The translations under genes were made by a program, and so were the position numbers. Below the pieces are notes generated by a model. It was given only the letters and a program-made list of their open reading frames with translations, had not been told where the DNA came from and made no database searches. Shown piece after piece: positions 17,620 through 26,117 of a DNA stretch of 64,000 bases (positions are counted from its first letter, which is position 1; every line of letters begins with the position of its first letter). Source of the stretch: CAMDGX01 sp031424895 (lineage in GTDB: Bacteria > Pseudomonadota > Alphaproteobacteria > Acetobacterales > Acetobacteraceae); the NCBI GenBank assembly GCA_031424895.1, contig JANPIH010000172.1:1-64000 (forward strand). Direction: 5' to 3'.

Positions 17620-17667
17620 GATGAAAGTTTTTTGGTTCTTTTTTTCAAGAAAGAACCGCTTCCTGCC
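17620..17667 (+). repeat. AT-rich palindrome, single right arm (copy 3)
   Basis: GGATGAAAGTTTTTTG leads into stem GTTCTTT / AAAGAAC with a T-rich loop region, then CGCTTCCTGCC. No left arm is visible before it; the transaldolase stop is 16 bp upstream. The arm ends at the base before the DUF484 ATG. Confidence 0.75.
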
Positions 17668-18288
17668 ATGACCCAGGAAGAGGACATCGCCGCCTTCCTG
17701 CGCGCCCACCCTGAGTTCCTGGCCCAGCGGCCGGAGCTGTATCGGGCGCTGGACCCTCCGGCGAGGGTGCATGGCGAACGGATGGCCGACCACATGGCGG
17801 CGATGCTGACGGCCGAGCGCGCCCATGCCGGTGCGATGGCCGAGCGTGCCGACGGAGTGCTGGCGGCTGGGCGCGCGGCGGCCGGGATGGCTGGGCGGGT
17901 GCAGGAGGCGGTGCTGGCGTTGATCCGCGCCGAGGACGTGGCGGAGTGCATCGCGGCGGAATGGCCCGCGCTGCTGGCGATAGATGCGGCCAGCCTGTGC
18001 CTGGAGGGAATGGCTACTCCCGGCGCGCGCCGGCTGGCCCCTGGGCAGGTGGTGCGGCTTCTCGGACATCGGCCGGTGGTGTTGCGCGCGGGCGGGGAGG
18101 ATGCGACCACGCTGCATGGCGAGGCGGCAAGGCTCGCGCGGCACGAGGCGCTGCTGCGCCTGCCGGGCGAGGGGGTGCCAGGCGTGGTGGCGCTGGCGGC
18201 GCGCGATGCCGGGCCGCTCGATCCGGCGCAGGGGCTGGGGCCGCTGGCCTTCCTGGCGCGGGCGGTGGCGGCCGCGTTGGGGCGATGA
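17668..18288 (+). CDS. DUF484 family protein
   Basis: A 206-residue cytoplasmic protein of the DUF484 family, whose fold is GAF-like and whose gene is often next to xerC, as here. The N-terminal segment DIAAFLRAHPEFLAQRPELY is diagnostic, followed by a coiled region (about 40-85) and a GAF-like domain (about 90-200). The precise function is unknown in the family. ATG 17668 is the start; an in-frame upstream start would translate the repeat arm. It overlaps xerC by ATGA. Confidence 0.85.
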   Translation: MTQEEDIAAFLRAHPEFLAQRPELYRALDPPARVHGERMADHMAAMLTAERAHAGAMAERADGVLAAGRAAAGMAGRVQEAVLALIRAEDVAECIAAEWPALLAIDAASLCLEGMATPGARRLAPGQVVRLLGHRPVVLRAGGEDATTLHGEAARLARHEALLRLPGEGVPGVVALAARDAGPLDPAQGLGPLAFLARAVAAALGR

Positions 18289-19199
18289 CGGCGGAGGAGG
18301 GGCGGCAGGGCTTCCTGGCTTGGCTCGCGCATGAGCGGCGTAGCTCGCCGTTGACGCTGGAGGCCTATGGGAGGGATGTGGGCGCGTTCCTGGGTTTCCT
18401 GACGGAGCATCTGGGCGAGGCGCCGGACCTGCCGGCGCTGGTGGCGCTGCGGGCGGCGGATTTCAGGGCCTGGCTTGCGTGGGAGGCCGGGCGCGGCGCG
18501 GGTGCAAGCACGCGCGCACGACACCTGGCGGCGGTGCGCAGCTTCTTTCGCTTCCTGGCGCGCCGGCACGGGGTGGCGAACGCGCAGGTGGCGCTGCTGG
18601 CAACGCCGCGGGCCAAGCCGCCGCTGCCGCATGCGCTGACGCCGCAGGAGGCGCTGTCGGTGGCCGGGGATATCGGCGAGGCAACCGACATCGCTTTCAC
18701 CCAGGCGCGGGACACCGCGTTGTTCAGTTTGCTCTACGGTAGCGGATTGCGCATCGCCGAGGCGCTTGCGCTCGATGTGGGCGCAGCGCCGCGCGAGGGC
18801 AGCGAGGCCATGCTGCGCGTGGTCGGCAAGGGTGCGAAGCCGCGCATCGTGCCGGTGTTGCCTGCGGTGCGCGCGGCGATTGCGGCGTGGCTGCGCCACC
18901 ATCCGGCAGCCGGCGACCCGGCCGCGCCGCTGTTCGTGGGGGTGCGCGGCGACCGGCTCAACCCCGGCGTGGCGCAGCGGACGCTGCGGGTGTTCCGCCA
19001 ACTGAACGGCCTGCCTGAACATGCGACGCCGCACGCGCTGCGGCATTCCTTCGCCACGCACCTGCTGGCCGAAGGGGCGGACCTGCGGACGATCCAGGAC
19101 CTGCTGGGGCACGCCAGCCTGTCGACCACGCAGCGTTACACAGCGGTGGACACGGCGCAGCTGATGGCGGTTTGGCGGAAAGCGCATCCGCGGGGGTAA
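18285..19199 (+). CDS. xerC: Site-specific tyrosine recombinase XerC
   Basis: Resolves chromosome dimers at dif together with XerD. The 304-residue product has the N-terminal SAM-like core-binding domain (about 1-95) and the catalytic domain (about 110-300). The catalytic set is complete: Arg in LLYGSGLRIAEAL, Lys in VVGKGAKPR, His-x-x-Arg in HALRHSFATHLL, His in LLGHASLSTTQ, and the nucleophile in RYTAVD. Translation is coupled to DUF484 by a 4-nt overlap. XerD is not in the window; assignment to XerC rather than XerD rests on the DUF484 neighbour. Confidence 0.92.
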   Translation: MTAEEGRQGFLAWLAHERRSSPLTLEAYGRDVGAFLGFLTEHLGEAPDLPALVALRAADFRAWLAWEAGRGAGASTRARHLAAVRSFFRFLARRHGVANAQVALLATPRAKPPLPHALTPQEALSVAGDIGEATDIAFTQARDTALFSLLYGSGLRIAEALALDVGAAPREGSEAMLRVVGKGAKPRIVPVLPAVRAAIAAWLRHHPAAGDPAAPLFVGVRGDRLNPGVAQRTLRVFRQLNGLPEHATPHALRHSFATHLLAEGADLRTIQDLLGHASLSTTQRYTAVDTAQLMAVWRKAHPRG

Positions 19200-19328
19200 G
19201 AATGATGTTCTTATTCAAAGTAACCAAGACATTTTGATCGATTGCCTGACAGAGAGCAGAAATTCTAAATGGAAGAAAGTTTTTTTGCTTTTTTTTCTTC
19301 AGAAAAAGAAGATTCTTTCTTCCTGCTT
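19199..19328. repeat. AT-rich two-armed palindrome, copy 4 (left arm decayed)
   Basis: The right arm is intact: GGAAGAAAGTTTTTTTG, stem CTTTTTTTTC / GAAAAAGAAG with loop TTCA, then TTCTTTCTTCC. One stem pair is now a T-G wobble instead of C-G. The left arm is a wreck, GATGTTCTTATTCAAAG then AACCAAGACATTT, still alignable to GTTCTTTTTT and AACCAAAAAACTT. It lies between convergent xerC and the GT87 gene, whose last codons read through the right arm. Confidence 0.75.
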
Positions 19329-20449
19329 CTCCACCACGCCAGGGCCAGCAAGGCAACCAGGCTGGCACCGGTTGTCCAGTAGAGCCGGCTGGTCATCACC
19401 GCGGCGAGCGGGAACAGCAGGCCGGCGGCCAGCACCGCTGCTTCCGGCCAGGGCAACGGACGGACACGGGCCAGGATCAGGGCGGCCGCGGCGAGCATCG
19501 GCAGGTCGTACAGGAACGCGTAGGGCGTGGCGACAAAGCCGGCGACGACCAGCAGCGCGATGCGCTCCGGGGTCACGCCACGGCGGAACTCGGTCCACAC
19601 CAAGGCGGCCATGGCAGCGGCCAACGCCCACTGTACGCCATAGGCGAGGTTGCGCGGCAGGCCGGCCAGGGTGAGGTTCGCGGCGACCGTGGCTTTGCGG
19701 TAGTCGCTGACCCAGCCGTCGATGGCGCCGGCATGGCCGGTGAGGGTGGCCACGAACAGCGGCCAGGTTTCCCACCCGAACGCCAGCGCCGAGAGGGCGA
19801 CAAGGGCGGTCACGGTGGCGGCGGCGGTGGCCAGGGCGCGCCATTGCCCGGCGGCGAACAACGCGATGGGGATCAGCAGGCCAAGCTGGGGCTTGATCGT
19901 GGCCAGGCCCAGCAACAGGCCAGCCCAGCCCTGCCGGTACGGCAACAGCCGCAGTCCGCCAAGAATCAGCGCCGAAGTGAGGAAGCCGTTCTGGCCATAA
20001 GCGAAGGCGACGATGCTGGTCGGCACCAGGGCGAGCAGCGCCGCCTCCCACGGTCGCCGCAGCCCGGCGGCCAGCAGGAACAACGCCAACGTCGCGCCGC
20101 TCCAGATCGGCCACACCCAATGCGGGGGGAGCCAGCCGAGCGGCCAAACGGCAAACAGGTAATGTGGGGGATACGGGTAGGGAAAGGTGTGGTTCAGCGG
20201 CGGGTGCAGGCTGCGCTGGAAGGCATACAGCGCGCCGGCGTCGTAAAGTCCGGCCGCTGGGTGGACCATGGCGAAGCGGGCAAAGCTCCATTGCGCGCTG
20301 CTGTCGTTGAAGAACAGCACCCCGGCGCGCACCGCCGGCGCGATGCGCACGCCCAGCCAAGCCGCCAGCGCAAGGCCGGCCAAGGCGATGGCGAGGCCGG
20401 CGGCAAGACGCAAAGGGCCGCGCGCCGGCAAGGCGACGAGGAAGCGCAT
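19265..20449 (-). CDS. GT87 (DUF2029) family integral-membrane glycosyltransferase
   Basis: A 394-residue polytopic membrane protein with about 10 hydrophobic segments, similar to polyprenol-phosphate-dependent mannosyltransferases (GT-C fold). The first loop contains FNDSSAQWSFARFAM and the conserved HTFPYPYPPHYLFAVWPLG, a typical GT87 segment. The ATG at 20449 follows GGGAGGAG. The C-terminal tail (KKESSFSEEKKAKKLSSI) is encoded by the right arm of a palindromic repeat, so the protein has acquired a non-family tail or lost its original stop. Donor and acceptor are unknown. Confidence 0.8.
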   Translation of the reverse strand: MRFLVALPARGPLRLAAGLAIALAGLALAAWLGVRIAPAVRAGVLFFNDSSAQWSFARFAMVHPAAGLYDAGALYAFQRSLHPPLNHTFPYPYPPHYLFAVWPLGWLPPHWVWPIWSGATLALFLLAAGLRRPWEAALLALVPTSIVAFAYGQNGFLTSALILGGLRLLPYRQGWAGLLLGLATIKPQLGLLIPIALFAAGQWRALATAAATVTALVALSALAFGWETWPLFVATLTGHAGAIDGWVSDYRKATVAANLTLAGLPRNLAYGVQWALAAAMAALVWTEFRRGVTPERIALLVVAGFVATPYAFLYDLPMLAAAALILARVRPLPWPEAAVLAAGLLFPLAAVMTSRLYWTTGASLVALLALAWWRSRKKESSFSEEKKAKKLSSI

Positions 20450-20558
20450 TGCCTCTCCTCCCACATCGGTGCTGCGCCGGGAAGCGGGGCGCCGGGAAAC
20501 GGGGTGGCGGCAGGCGGCGCAGGGCGCGATACTGCGGCCAACACGCCCGGAGGACGCC

Positions 20559-21776
20559 ATGGAGTTCACGATATCCGCCGACATCGAGGCAAAACGGCTG
20601 GCGGTTCGCAAATTCGTCGACGAGCGGCTGATCCCGCTGGAGCGGGATCGGTCCAGCTACGACCCGCATGAGAACATCCGCCATGGCCTGCTGGCCGAAC
20701 TGCGCCAGGAGACGCGGGCGATGGGCATCTGGGCGCTGCAATCGCCCAAGGCCCGCGGCGGCGGCGGCATGAAGATGGCCGAGCAGGCGGTGCTGTACGA
20801 GGAGATGAACCGCTCCATCTTCGGGCCGGTCTGCTTCAACTGCGCGGCACCCGACGACGGCAACATGCGCGTGATGGCACAGGTGGCTACCAAGGCGCAG
20901 CAGGATTGGTGGCTGCAGCCGGTGATCGATGGCAAGATGAACTCCAGCTTCATCATGACCGAACCGATGGACGAGGACGGCCGCGGCTGCGGCTCCGACC
21001 CGTCGCTGACCAACACCGAGGCGGTGCGGACCAACACCGGCTGGAAGATCAACGGGCGCAAGTGGTTCATCACCGGCGCAGAAACCGCCGAGCACTTCAT
21101 CCTCATCGCCCGCACTTCGCCCGACGACCGCAAGGGGCTGACGTCGTTCCTGTTCCACCGCGACCAGCCAGGCTGGCGGATCATCCGGCGCATCGAGATC
21201 ATGGGGCCGGAGGAGCACGGCGGGCACTGCGAGATCGAGTTCGACGGGTTGGAAATCCCGGATGAGCACCGGCTGATGGAGGTGGGCGACGGCCTCAAGC
21301 TCACCCAGATCCGCCTCGGCCCGGCCCGCCTGACCCACTGCATGCGCTGGACCGGCCTTGCCCGGCGCTGCCTGGAGATCGCGATGGAACACGTCCAGAC
21401 GCGGCGCAGCTTCGGCGGCCGGCTGATCGACCACGAGAGCGTGCAGACGCTGATTGGCCAGGCGGCAATGGAGATCGAGATCGGGCGGATGCTGACGATG
21501 AAGGCGGCCTGGCTGCTGGACCAGGGCGACTTCGCGCGCAAGGAAGTCTCGATGGCCAAGATCGTGGTCGCCGACGCGCTGCACAAGGCGGCGGACACGG
21601 CGCTTCAGCTTCTAGGCGCGCGTGGCTATTCCAAGGACACGCCGGTGGAGTGGATCTACCGTTACGCGCGCCAGGCGCGGCTGGTCGATGGCGCCAGCGA
21701 GGTGCATCGCATGGTGCTGTCCAACTTCATGACGCGCGAGGGTGGCGACTTCTGGAAGTGGCGCGCCGAGGGATAG
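20559..21776 (+). CDS. Acyl-CoA dehydrogenase
   Basis: FAD-dependent alpha,beta-dehydrogenation of an acyl-CoA in beta-oxidation or a related route. The 405-residue protein has the N-terminal helical domain, the beta-barrel domain (SFIMTEPMDEDGRGCGSDP and WKINGRKWFITGAETAEH), and the C-terminal domain ending RQARLVDGASEVHRMVLSNF, of the ACAD10/11-like type. The ATG at 20559 follows GGAGG. It is divergent from the GT87 gene with 109 bp between the starts. The chain-length substrate is not predictable. Confidence 0.9.
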   Translation: MEFTISADIEAKRLAVRKFVDERLIPLERDRSSYDPHENIRHGLLAELRQETRAMGIWALQSPKARGGGGMKMAEQAVLYEEMNRSIFGPVCFNCAAPDDGNMRVMAQVATKAQQDWWLQPVIDGKMNSSFIMTEPMDEDGRGCGSDPSLTNTEAVRTNTGWKINGRKWFITGAETAEHFILIARTSPDDRKGLTSFLFHRDQPGWRIIRRIEIMGPEEHGGHCEIEFDGLEIPDEHRLMEVGDGLKLTQIRLGPARLTHCMRWTGLARRCLEIAMEHVQTRRSFGGRLIDHESVQTLIGQAAMEIEIGRMLTMKAAWLLDQGDFARKEVSMAKIVVADALHKAADTALQLLGARGYSKDTPVEWIYRYARQARLVDGASEVHRMVLSNFMTREGGDFWKWRAEG

Positions 21777-21777
21777 A

Positions 21778-21825
21778 GCATGATCGTTGGAGGCGGAATC
21801 CCCGTAGACGTGAATCATGCGATCA
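21778..21825. repeat. Short inverted repeat between convergent genes
   Basis: GCATGAT (21778-21784) pairs with ATCATGC (21814-21820), and TGATCG (21781-21786) with CGATCA (21820-21825), so two alternative hairpins are possible. It starts one base after the acyl-CoA dehydrogenase stop and precedes the recR stop. It could be a dispersed palindromic element or a terminator; there is no U-run. Confidence 0.5.
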
Positions 21826-21834
21826 AACTAATGC

Positions 21835-22428
21835 CTACACCGCCCGCCGCGCCCGCACCGCGGCAGCCAGCGTGCCGTCATCCAGCACATCCAGCGCCCC
21901 GCCCATCGGCACACCGTGGGCAACGCGGGTGACGGCGACGCCGGTGGGCTTCAGTCGTTCGGTGAGCCAGTGGCTGGTGGTGGCGCCGTCCACCGTGGCG
22001 CCGAGGGCGAGGATCACCTCATGAATGCCGCCCGCCTCGACGCGGGCGATCAGCTTGGCGATGTTCAGGTCGTCCGGCCCGGTGCCGGCCAGCGGCGAAA
22101 GGGTGCCGCCAAGCACGTGATAGGTTCCTCGGTGGACATGCGCGCGTTCCAGCGCCCAGAGGTCGCCCACGCCCTCCACCACGCACACTACACCGCGGTC
22201 GCGGTGCGAATCGGCGCACACCTGGCAGGGGTTGGTGCTGTCGAGGTTGCCGCACACCGAACACGCACGCACGGTGCGCGCGGCCTCGGTCAACGCCTGG
22301 GCCAACGGCAACAGGCGGGTCTGCGGCTCCTGCAACAGGCGCAGCGCGGTGCGGCGCGCGCTCCGCGGGCCCAGGCCGGGAAGCCGGGCCAGCAGCGCGA
22401 TCAGGCGCTCGATCTCGGGGCCGCCCAT
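21835..22428 (-). CDS. recR: Recombination mediator RecR
   Basis: Part of RecFOR, which loads RecA on gapped DNA. The 197-residue protein has the helix-hairpin-helix RLPGLGPRSARRTALRLL, a zinc finger (CSVCGN then CQVCAD) and a Toprim domain with VVEGVGDLWALE and LALGATVDGATTSHWL. The start at 22428 matches the family; a longer frame would translate the adjacent repeat. It is the last gene of the dnaX-ybaB-recR cluster but is separated from ybaB by a 145-bp palindrome. Confidence 0.95.
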   Translation of the reverse strand: MGGPEIERLIALLARLPGLGPRSARRTALRLLQEPQTRLLPLAQALTEAARTVRACSVCGNLDSTNPCQVCADSHRDRGVVCVVEGVGDLWALERAHVHRGTYHVLGGTLSPLAGTGPDDLNIAKLIARVEAGGIHEVILALGATVDGATTSHWLTERLKPTGVAVTRVAHGVPMGGALDVLDDGTLAAAVRARRAV

Positions 22429-22437
22429 CAGGGTGCG

Positions 22438-22582
22438 AAGGAAGAAAGGATCTTCTTTTTCTGAAGAAAAAGAAGCAAAAAGACTTCTGTCCATTGCGCT
22501 GTGCCAGCCATGCCGCCGGGAGCAAAATGGACAAAAGTTTTTTGGTTCTTTTTTTCAAAAAAGAACATGCTTGCCTGTCTTC
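22438..22582. repeat. AT-rich two-armed palindrome, copy 5 (complete)
   Basis: Left arm: CTTCTTTTTC / GAAAAAGAAG, loop TGAA, then GCAAAAAGACTTCT. Right arm: AAAGTTTTTTG then GTTCTTTTT / AAAAAGAAC, ending GCTTGCCTGTCTTCC at the ybaB stop. The core begins GTCCATT (22489-22495) and ends AATGGAC (22526-22532), so the stem extends into a three-way junction. The two arms differ at the base pair (C-G against G-C) that starts the stem. Confidence 0.88.
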
Positions 22583-22906
22583 CTAGAACGGCAACTTCAT
22601 CCCCGGCGGGATCGGCAGCCCGGCCGTCAGCTTCTGCATCTCTTCCTGGCTGAAGCTTTCAGCCTTGCGCTTGGCATCGGTGTGCGCCGCGACGATCAGG
22701 TCTTGGAGCATGTCGGCATCGCCGTCGGTGACCAGCTTGGGGTCGATGCAGATGGCGCGCATCTCGCCCTTGCCGTTGAGGGTGACGCTGACCATTCCGG
22801 CGCCGGCGCTGCCCTCCACTTCCATGCTGGCCAGCTTGGCCTGCATCTCCTCCATCTTCTGCTGCATCTGCGAGGCCTGCTTGAGCATGCCGGCGAGGTT
22901 TTTCAT
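22583..22906 (-). CDS. ybaB: Nucleoid-associated protein YbaB/EbfC family
   Basis: A 107-residue DNA-binding protein, dimeric in the family. The sequence contains MLKQASQMQQKMEEMQAKLA, the amphipathic N-terminal helix, and the conserved VEGSAGAGMVSVTLNGKGEM and IVAAHTDAKRKAE segments. Its ATG overlaps the dnaX stop (ATGA at 22903-22906), so expression is coupled to dnaX. Confidence 0.95.
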   Translation of the reverse strand: MKNLAGMLKQASQMQQKMEEMQAKLASMEVEGSAGAGMVSVTLNGKGEMRAICIDPKLVTDGDADMLQDLIVAAHTDAKRKAESFSQEEMQKLTAGLPIPPGMKLPF

Positions 22907-24798
22907 GGGGGTGGCTCCCAGCTGTCGAAGGGGTCGCCATCAGACGCGGCGGGGCCGTCGTCGTCCAGCGGAGCGAATTCGAGGTCACCATCGGGCACGG
23001 GGTCGGCGAGCAGGCTGGCCGGCTCGGCGGTGAGGCCATAGGCGTCGGCGCGGGCATCATGGACCGCCTCGATCCGCGCACCGGGGAAGGCGGCCAGGAT
23101 CGCCTGCACCAGCGGGTGCTCGGCAGCGGTGCTGCGGCGGGCGGCATCGGCGGCCACCCCCTGTTCGGCGAGCGTCGGCTCGCCCTGGGCGGCGGACAGG
23201 GCGATGGTCCAGCGGGTGCCCGTCACCTCCTGCAACAGGGCGGAGAGCCGGGCGGCGAGGTCGCGCGGGGCTTCGGGCTGCGGCCGCAGCTCGATCACCG
23301 GCGGGGCGAAGCGCACTAGATGGACCGAATGCACAATATGGGCGTGCAGCGACGGTTCCCGCCGCTCGGCCACCAGGGCGGCGACCTCGCGGAAGCTGGA
23401 CAGGCGCGGGCCGGGCGCCGGGGCGGCAACAGCGGCCGGGGCTCCGTTGACCACGGCGCGGGTGCCGCCCCCCATACCCCCGCCCATGCCGCCACCTCCG
23501 CCACCGCCATTCCCCCCGGGCGCGGGCGTGCCGCCTCCCTCGGTCAGCCGACGCACCAACTCGCCCGGCGGCGGCAAATCCGCGACATGGCACAGCCGGA
23601 TCAGCACCATCTCGGCCGCCGCCTTGCGGTCCGGCGCCGTCTCCACCTCGGCGATGCCCTTCAGCAGCATTTGCCAGGCGCGGCCGAGCACGGGAATGGA
23701 GAGTTTCTCCGCCAGCGCCACGCCCCGGGTCCGCTCGGCCTCCGGCAGATCGTTGGAGGTGCGCAGCGCAGGAACGGCCCGCAGCCGGGTGAGGGTATGC
23801 ACCAGTTCAAGCACGTCCTGCAGCATCACGCCGAGATCGGCGCCGCTTGCATGCGCGCGGTCGGTGATCTCCAGCGCCGTCGCCGGTTTGCCCCCCATCG
23901 CCGCCTCGAACAGGTCAAACACCGCGGTGCGGTCGGACAGTCCGAGCATGTTGGCCACTTGGCCGCCGGTGATCGCGGCGCCGGACTCGGTCTGCGCGAT
24001 CGCCTGGTCGAGCAGAGAGAGGCCATCGCGCACCGAGCCGTCGGCGGCGCGGGCGATCAGGGTCAGCGCCTCCTCCTCGACGCGCGCGCCTTCCTTCCCG
24101 CAGATGCGGCCGAAATGCGCGGCCAGTTCCCCGGTGGCGATGCGGCGCAGGTCGAAGCGCTGGCAACGCGACATCACGGTCACCGGAACCTTGCGGATCT
24201 CGGTGGTGGCAAACACGAACTTCACGTGCGGCGGCGGCTCCTCCAGCGTCTTGAGCAACGCGTTGAACGCGTTGCGCGACAGCATGTGAACCTCGTCGAT
24301 GACGAACACCTTGGCGCGCGCTTGCATCGGCCTGAAGCGCGTCGCCTCGATGATCTCGCGCACATCCTCCACGCCGGTGCGGCTGGCTGCGTCCATCTCC
24401 ACCACATCGGGATGCCGGTCGGCCAGGATGGCGGTGCAGTTGGCGCATACGCCGCAGGGGTCCGCCGTCGGCCCGCCCTGGCCGTCCGCCCCGATGCAGT
24501 TCAACGCCCGAGCGATGATGCGCGCCGTTGTGGTCTTGCCCACCCCGCGCACGCCGGTGAGCATGAAGGCATGCGCCACGCGGCCGAGGGCAAAGGCATT
24601 GCGCAGCGTGCGCACCATCGCCTCCTGGCCGATCAGGTCGTCGAACAGAGTCGGACGATACTTCCGCGCCAGCACGCGATAGGCGGGTGCCGCCAACGCC
24701 GGGGTGGGGGAAGCGGGTGCGGCATCGCCGAACAGGCCGGCACCTTCGGGCTCCGGCGCCGGCAGCTTGTCGTCGTCGTCCTGAAACAAGCCCGACAT
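22903..24798 (-). CDS. dnaX: DNA polymerase III subunits gamma/tau
   Basis: Clamp-loader ATPase of the replicative polymerase. The 631-residue product has an acidic N-terminal extension (about 1-45), the AAA+ domain with Walker A LTGVRGVGKTTTARIIARAL, the zinc-binding CGVCANC segment, Walker B FVIDEVHML and sensor FATTEIRKVP, then a collar domain. A Pro/Gly-rich linker (GGNGGGGGGGMGGGMGGG) leads to a tau-like C-terminal domain. The start ATG at 24798 is about 40 bp downstream of the SRP RNA on the same strand, so the two may be transcribed together. No obvious slippery A-run was seen for gamma production. Confidence 0.95.
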   Translation of the reverse strand: MSGLFQDDDDKLPAPEPEGAGLFGDAAPASPTPALAAPAYRVLARKYRPTLFDDLIGQEAMVRTLRNAFALGRVAHAFMLTGVRGVGKTTTARIIARALNCIGADGQGGPTADPCGVCANCTAILADRHPDVVEMDAASRTGVEDVREIIEATRFRPMQARAKVFVIDEVHMLSRNAFNALLKTLEEPPPHVKFVFATTEIRKVPVTVMSRCQRFDLRRIATGELAAHFGRICGKEGARVEEEALTLIARAADGSVRDGLSLLDQAIAQTESGAAITGGQVANMLGLSDRTAVFDLFEAAMGGKPATALEITDRAHASGADLGVMLQDVLELVHTLTRLRAVPALRTSNDLPEAERTRGVALAEKLSIPVLGRAWQMLLKGIAEVETAPDRKAAAEMVLIRLCHVADLPPPGELVRRLTEGGGTPAPGGNGGGGGGGMGGGMGGGTRAVVNGAPAAVAAPAPGPRLSSFREVAALVAERREPSLHAHIVHSVHLVRFAPPVIELRPQPEAPRDLAARLSALLQEVTGTRWTIALSAAQGEPTLAEQGVAADAARRSTAAEHPLVQAILAAFPGARIEAVHDARADAYGLTAEPASLLADPVPDGDLEFAPLDDDGPAASDGDPFDSWEPPP

Positions 24799-24837
24799 GC
24801 GCGGCGCCGATTGGAAGTGAAGTTGGGCGGGATAGGA

Positions 24838-24940
24838 GGTGGGAGGCCGAACGAACAACCCGGGCGTAAACTCGTTGCGGCTGCTTCCTTCCGGACCTGA
24901 CCGGGTTGGCGAGGCGCCCGTCCGCCGCCGACCTCCCACC
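24838..24940 (-). ncRNA. ffs: Signal recognition particle RNA (bacterial small SRP RNA)
   Basis: The RNA partner of Ffh in co-translational membrane targeting. Minus-strand 5' GGTGGGAGG (24932-24940) pairs perfectly with 3' CCTCCCACC (24838-24846) to close one long hairpin. The apical region contains GGTCAGGTCCGGAAGGAAGC, the universally conserved tetraloop (GGAA) and Ffh-binding site. The length of about 100 nt fits the short alphaproteobacterial form. Exact ends may differ by a few bases. Confidence 0.93.
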
Positions 24941-24943
24941 CCT

Positions 24944-24972
24944 CATATCGTGCATCGGGGCCGGGCTGGCAA
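24944..24972 (-). promoter_or_regulatory. Promoter of the SRP RNA
   Basis: On the minus strand TTGCCA (24972-24967) and GATATG (24949-24944) are 17 bp apart, a near-consensus sigma-70 pair. The start would be about 24937, at the first bases of the SRP RNA. Confidence 0.65.
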
Positions 24973-25036
24973 GGCGAAACGGCCGCGGTTGCCGCTGCGC
25001 CGGCCCCATGGCAGATTCGCGCCACGTTCCCGAGGA

Positions 25037-25984
25037 ATGATCCGCGTGCCCCTGATCCTTGCCAGCCGCACCAACGCCTATTCCGGCAGCCCGTTGGACC
25101 GTGTCGCCCACCACCGCGACAACGCGGCCTGGATCGATGAGGCACTGGCCTCCGACCTGGCCCTGTTCGCCCCGGTCTGGCGCGCGCGCAACCTGATGCG
25201 GGGCGTGGAGGAGGGCCGGCCGGAAGCCGTGTTCCTCACTGGCCCGGCCGCCGCGGCGCTGCGCGTCCGCGGCTGGCCGGATGGCGGCATCTGGGCCTTC
25301 CTCGGCATGCAAGGCCCCAACCCGATGTTTGCCGTCGACATCAGCCCGGAGAACGACCCCCTGCCGCTGCTGCCGCCCGAGATGGGGCAGTTCACCGACC
25401 TGCGCGCCGTCGCCGGGCTGCTGCCGAACAACGATGCCTCCATCCTGGCCCACGCACGCGGCCTGATGCACTGGCGCACCAAGCACCGCTTCTGCGGCGT
25501 GTGCGGCACCGCCTGCCGCCCCAAATCCGCCGGGCACGCCATGGTGTGCGCCGCCTGCAACGCCTCGCACTTCCCGCGCACCGACCCCGCCGTGATCATG
25601 CTGGTGCACCGCGGCGACCGCGCCCTGCTCGGCCATTCGCGCAGGTTCCCCAATTCGACCATGTACTCCACGCTCGCCGGCTTCGTGGAGCCGGGCGAAA
25701 CGCTGGAGGAAGCCGTGTCGCGCGAGGTGTTCGAGGAAGCCGGCGTGCGCGTGGCCAACGTGCAATACCATTCCAGCCAGCCCTGGCCCTTCCCCGCATC
25801 GATCATGCTCGGCTTCTACGCCGAGGGGATGACTGAGGAGATCACCATCGACCCCGAGGAAATCGCCGACGCCCGCTGGTTCTCCCGCGAGGACATGCGC
25901 CGGCACCGCGACCTGGGGTTCCAATTGCCGCGCGCCGACTCGATCGCGCGGCGGCTGATCGAGGACTGGATCGCAGCGGAGTAG
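25037..25984 (+). CDS. nudC: NADH pyrophosphatase / RNA-decapping Nudix hydrolase NudC
   Basis: Hydrolyses NADH/NAD+ to NMN(H) and AMP and, in the family, removes NAD caps from RNA. The 315-residue protein has a zinc ribbon (CGVCGTACRP then CAACNASHFPR), the Nudix box from GFVEPGETLEEAVSREV to FEEAGV, and the NudC-specific SQPWPFPASIMLGF. The ATG at 25037 is close behind CGAGGA; a GTG at 25046 would have better ribosome-binding-site spacing. Its stop abuts repeat copy 6. Confidence 0.93.
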   Translation: MIRVPLILASRTNAYSGSPLDRVAHHRDNAAWIDEALASDLALFAPVWRARNLMRGVEEGRPEAVFLTGPAAAALRVRGWPDGGIWAFLGMQGPNPMFAVDISPENDPLPLLPPEMGQFTDLRAVAGLLPNNDASILAHARGLMHWRTKHRFCGVCGTACRPKSAGHAMVCAACNASHFPRTDPAVIMLVHRGDRALLGHSRRFPNSTMYSTLAGFVEPGETLEEAVSREVFEEAGVRVANVQYHSSQPWPFPASIMLGFYAEGMTEEITIDPEEIADARWFSREDMRRHRDLGFQLPRADSIARRLIEDWIAAE

Positions 25985-26115
25985 GGAAGGCCTTCTTTTT
26001 GTGAACAAAAAGAAGCAAAAAAACTTTGGGACTTTGCACCGGATCTGACGATCAGAACACTGGCAAGCAATATAAGTTTTTTGCTTATTTTTTTCAAAAA
26101 AGAAGCCCTTTCTTC
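25985..26115. repeat. AT-rich two-armed palindrome, copy 6 (complete)
   Basis: Starts immediately after the nudC TAG with GGAAGG. Left arm: CTTCTTTTTG / CAAAAAGAAG, loop TGAA, then CAAAAAAACTTTGGG. Right arm: ATAAGTTTTTTG then CTTATTTTT / AAAAAGAAG, with one A-G mismatch. Ends CCCTTTCTTC just before the DUF1178 stop. It lies between two convergent genes and fills the gap. Confidence 0.87.
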
Positions 26116-26117
26116 GT

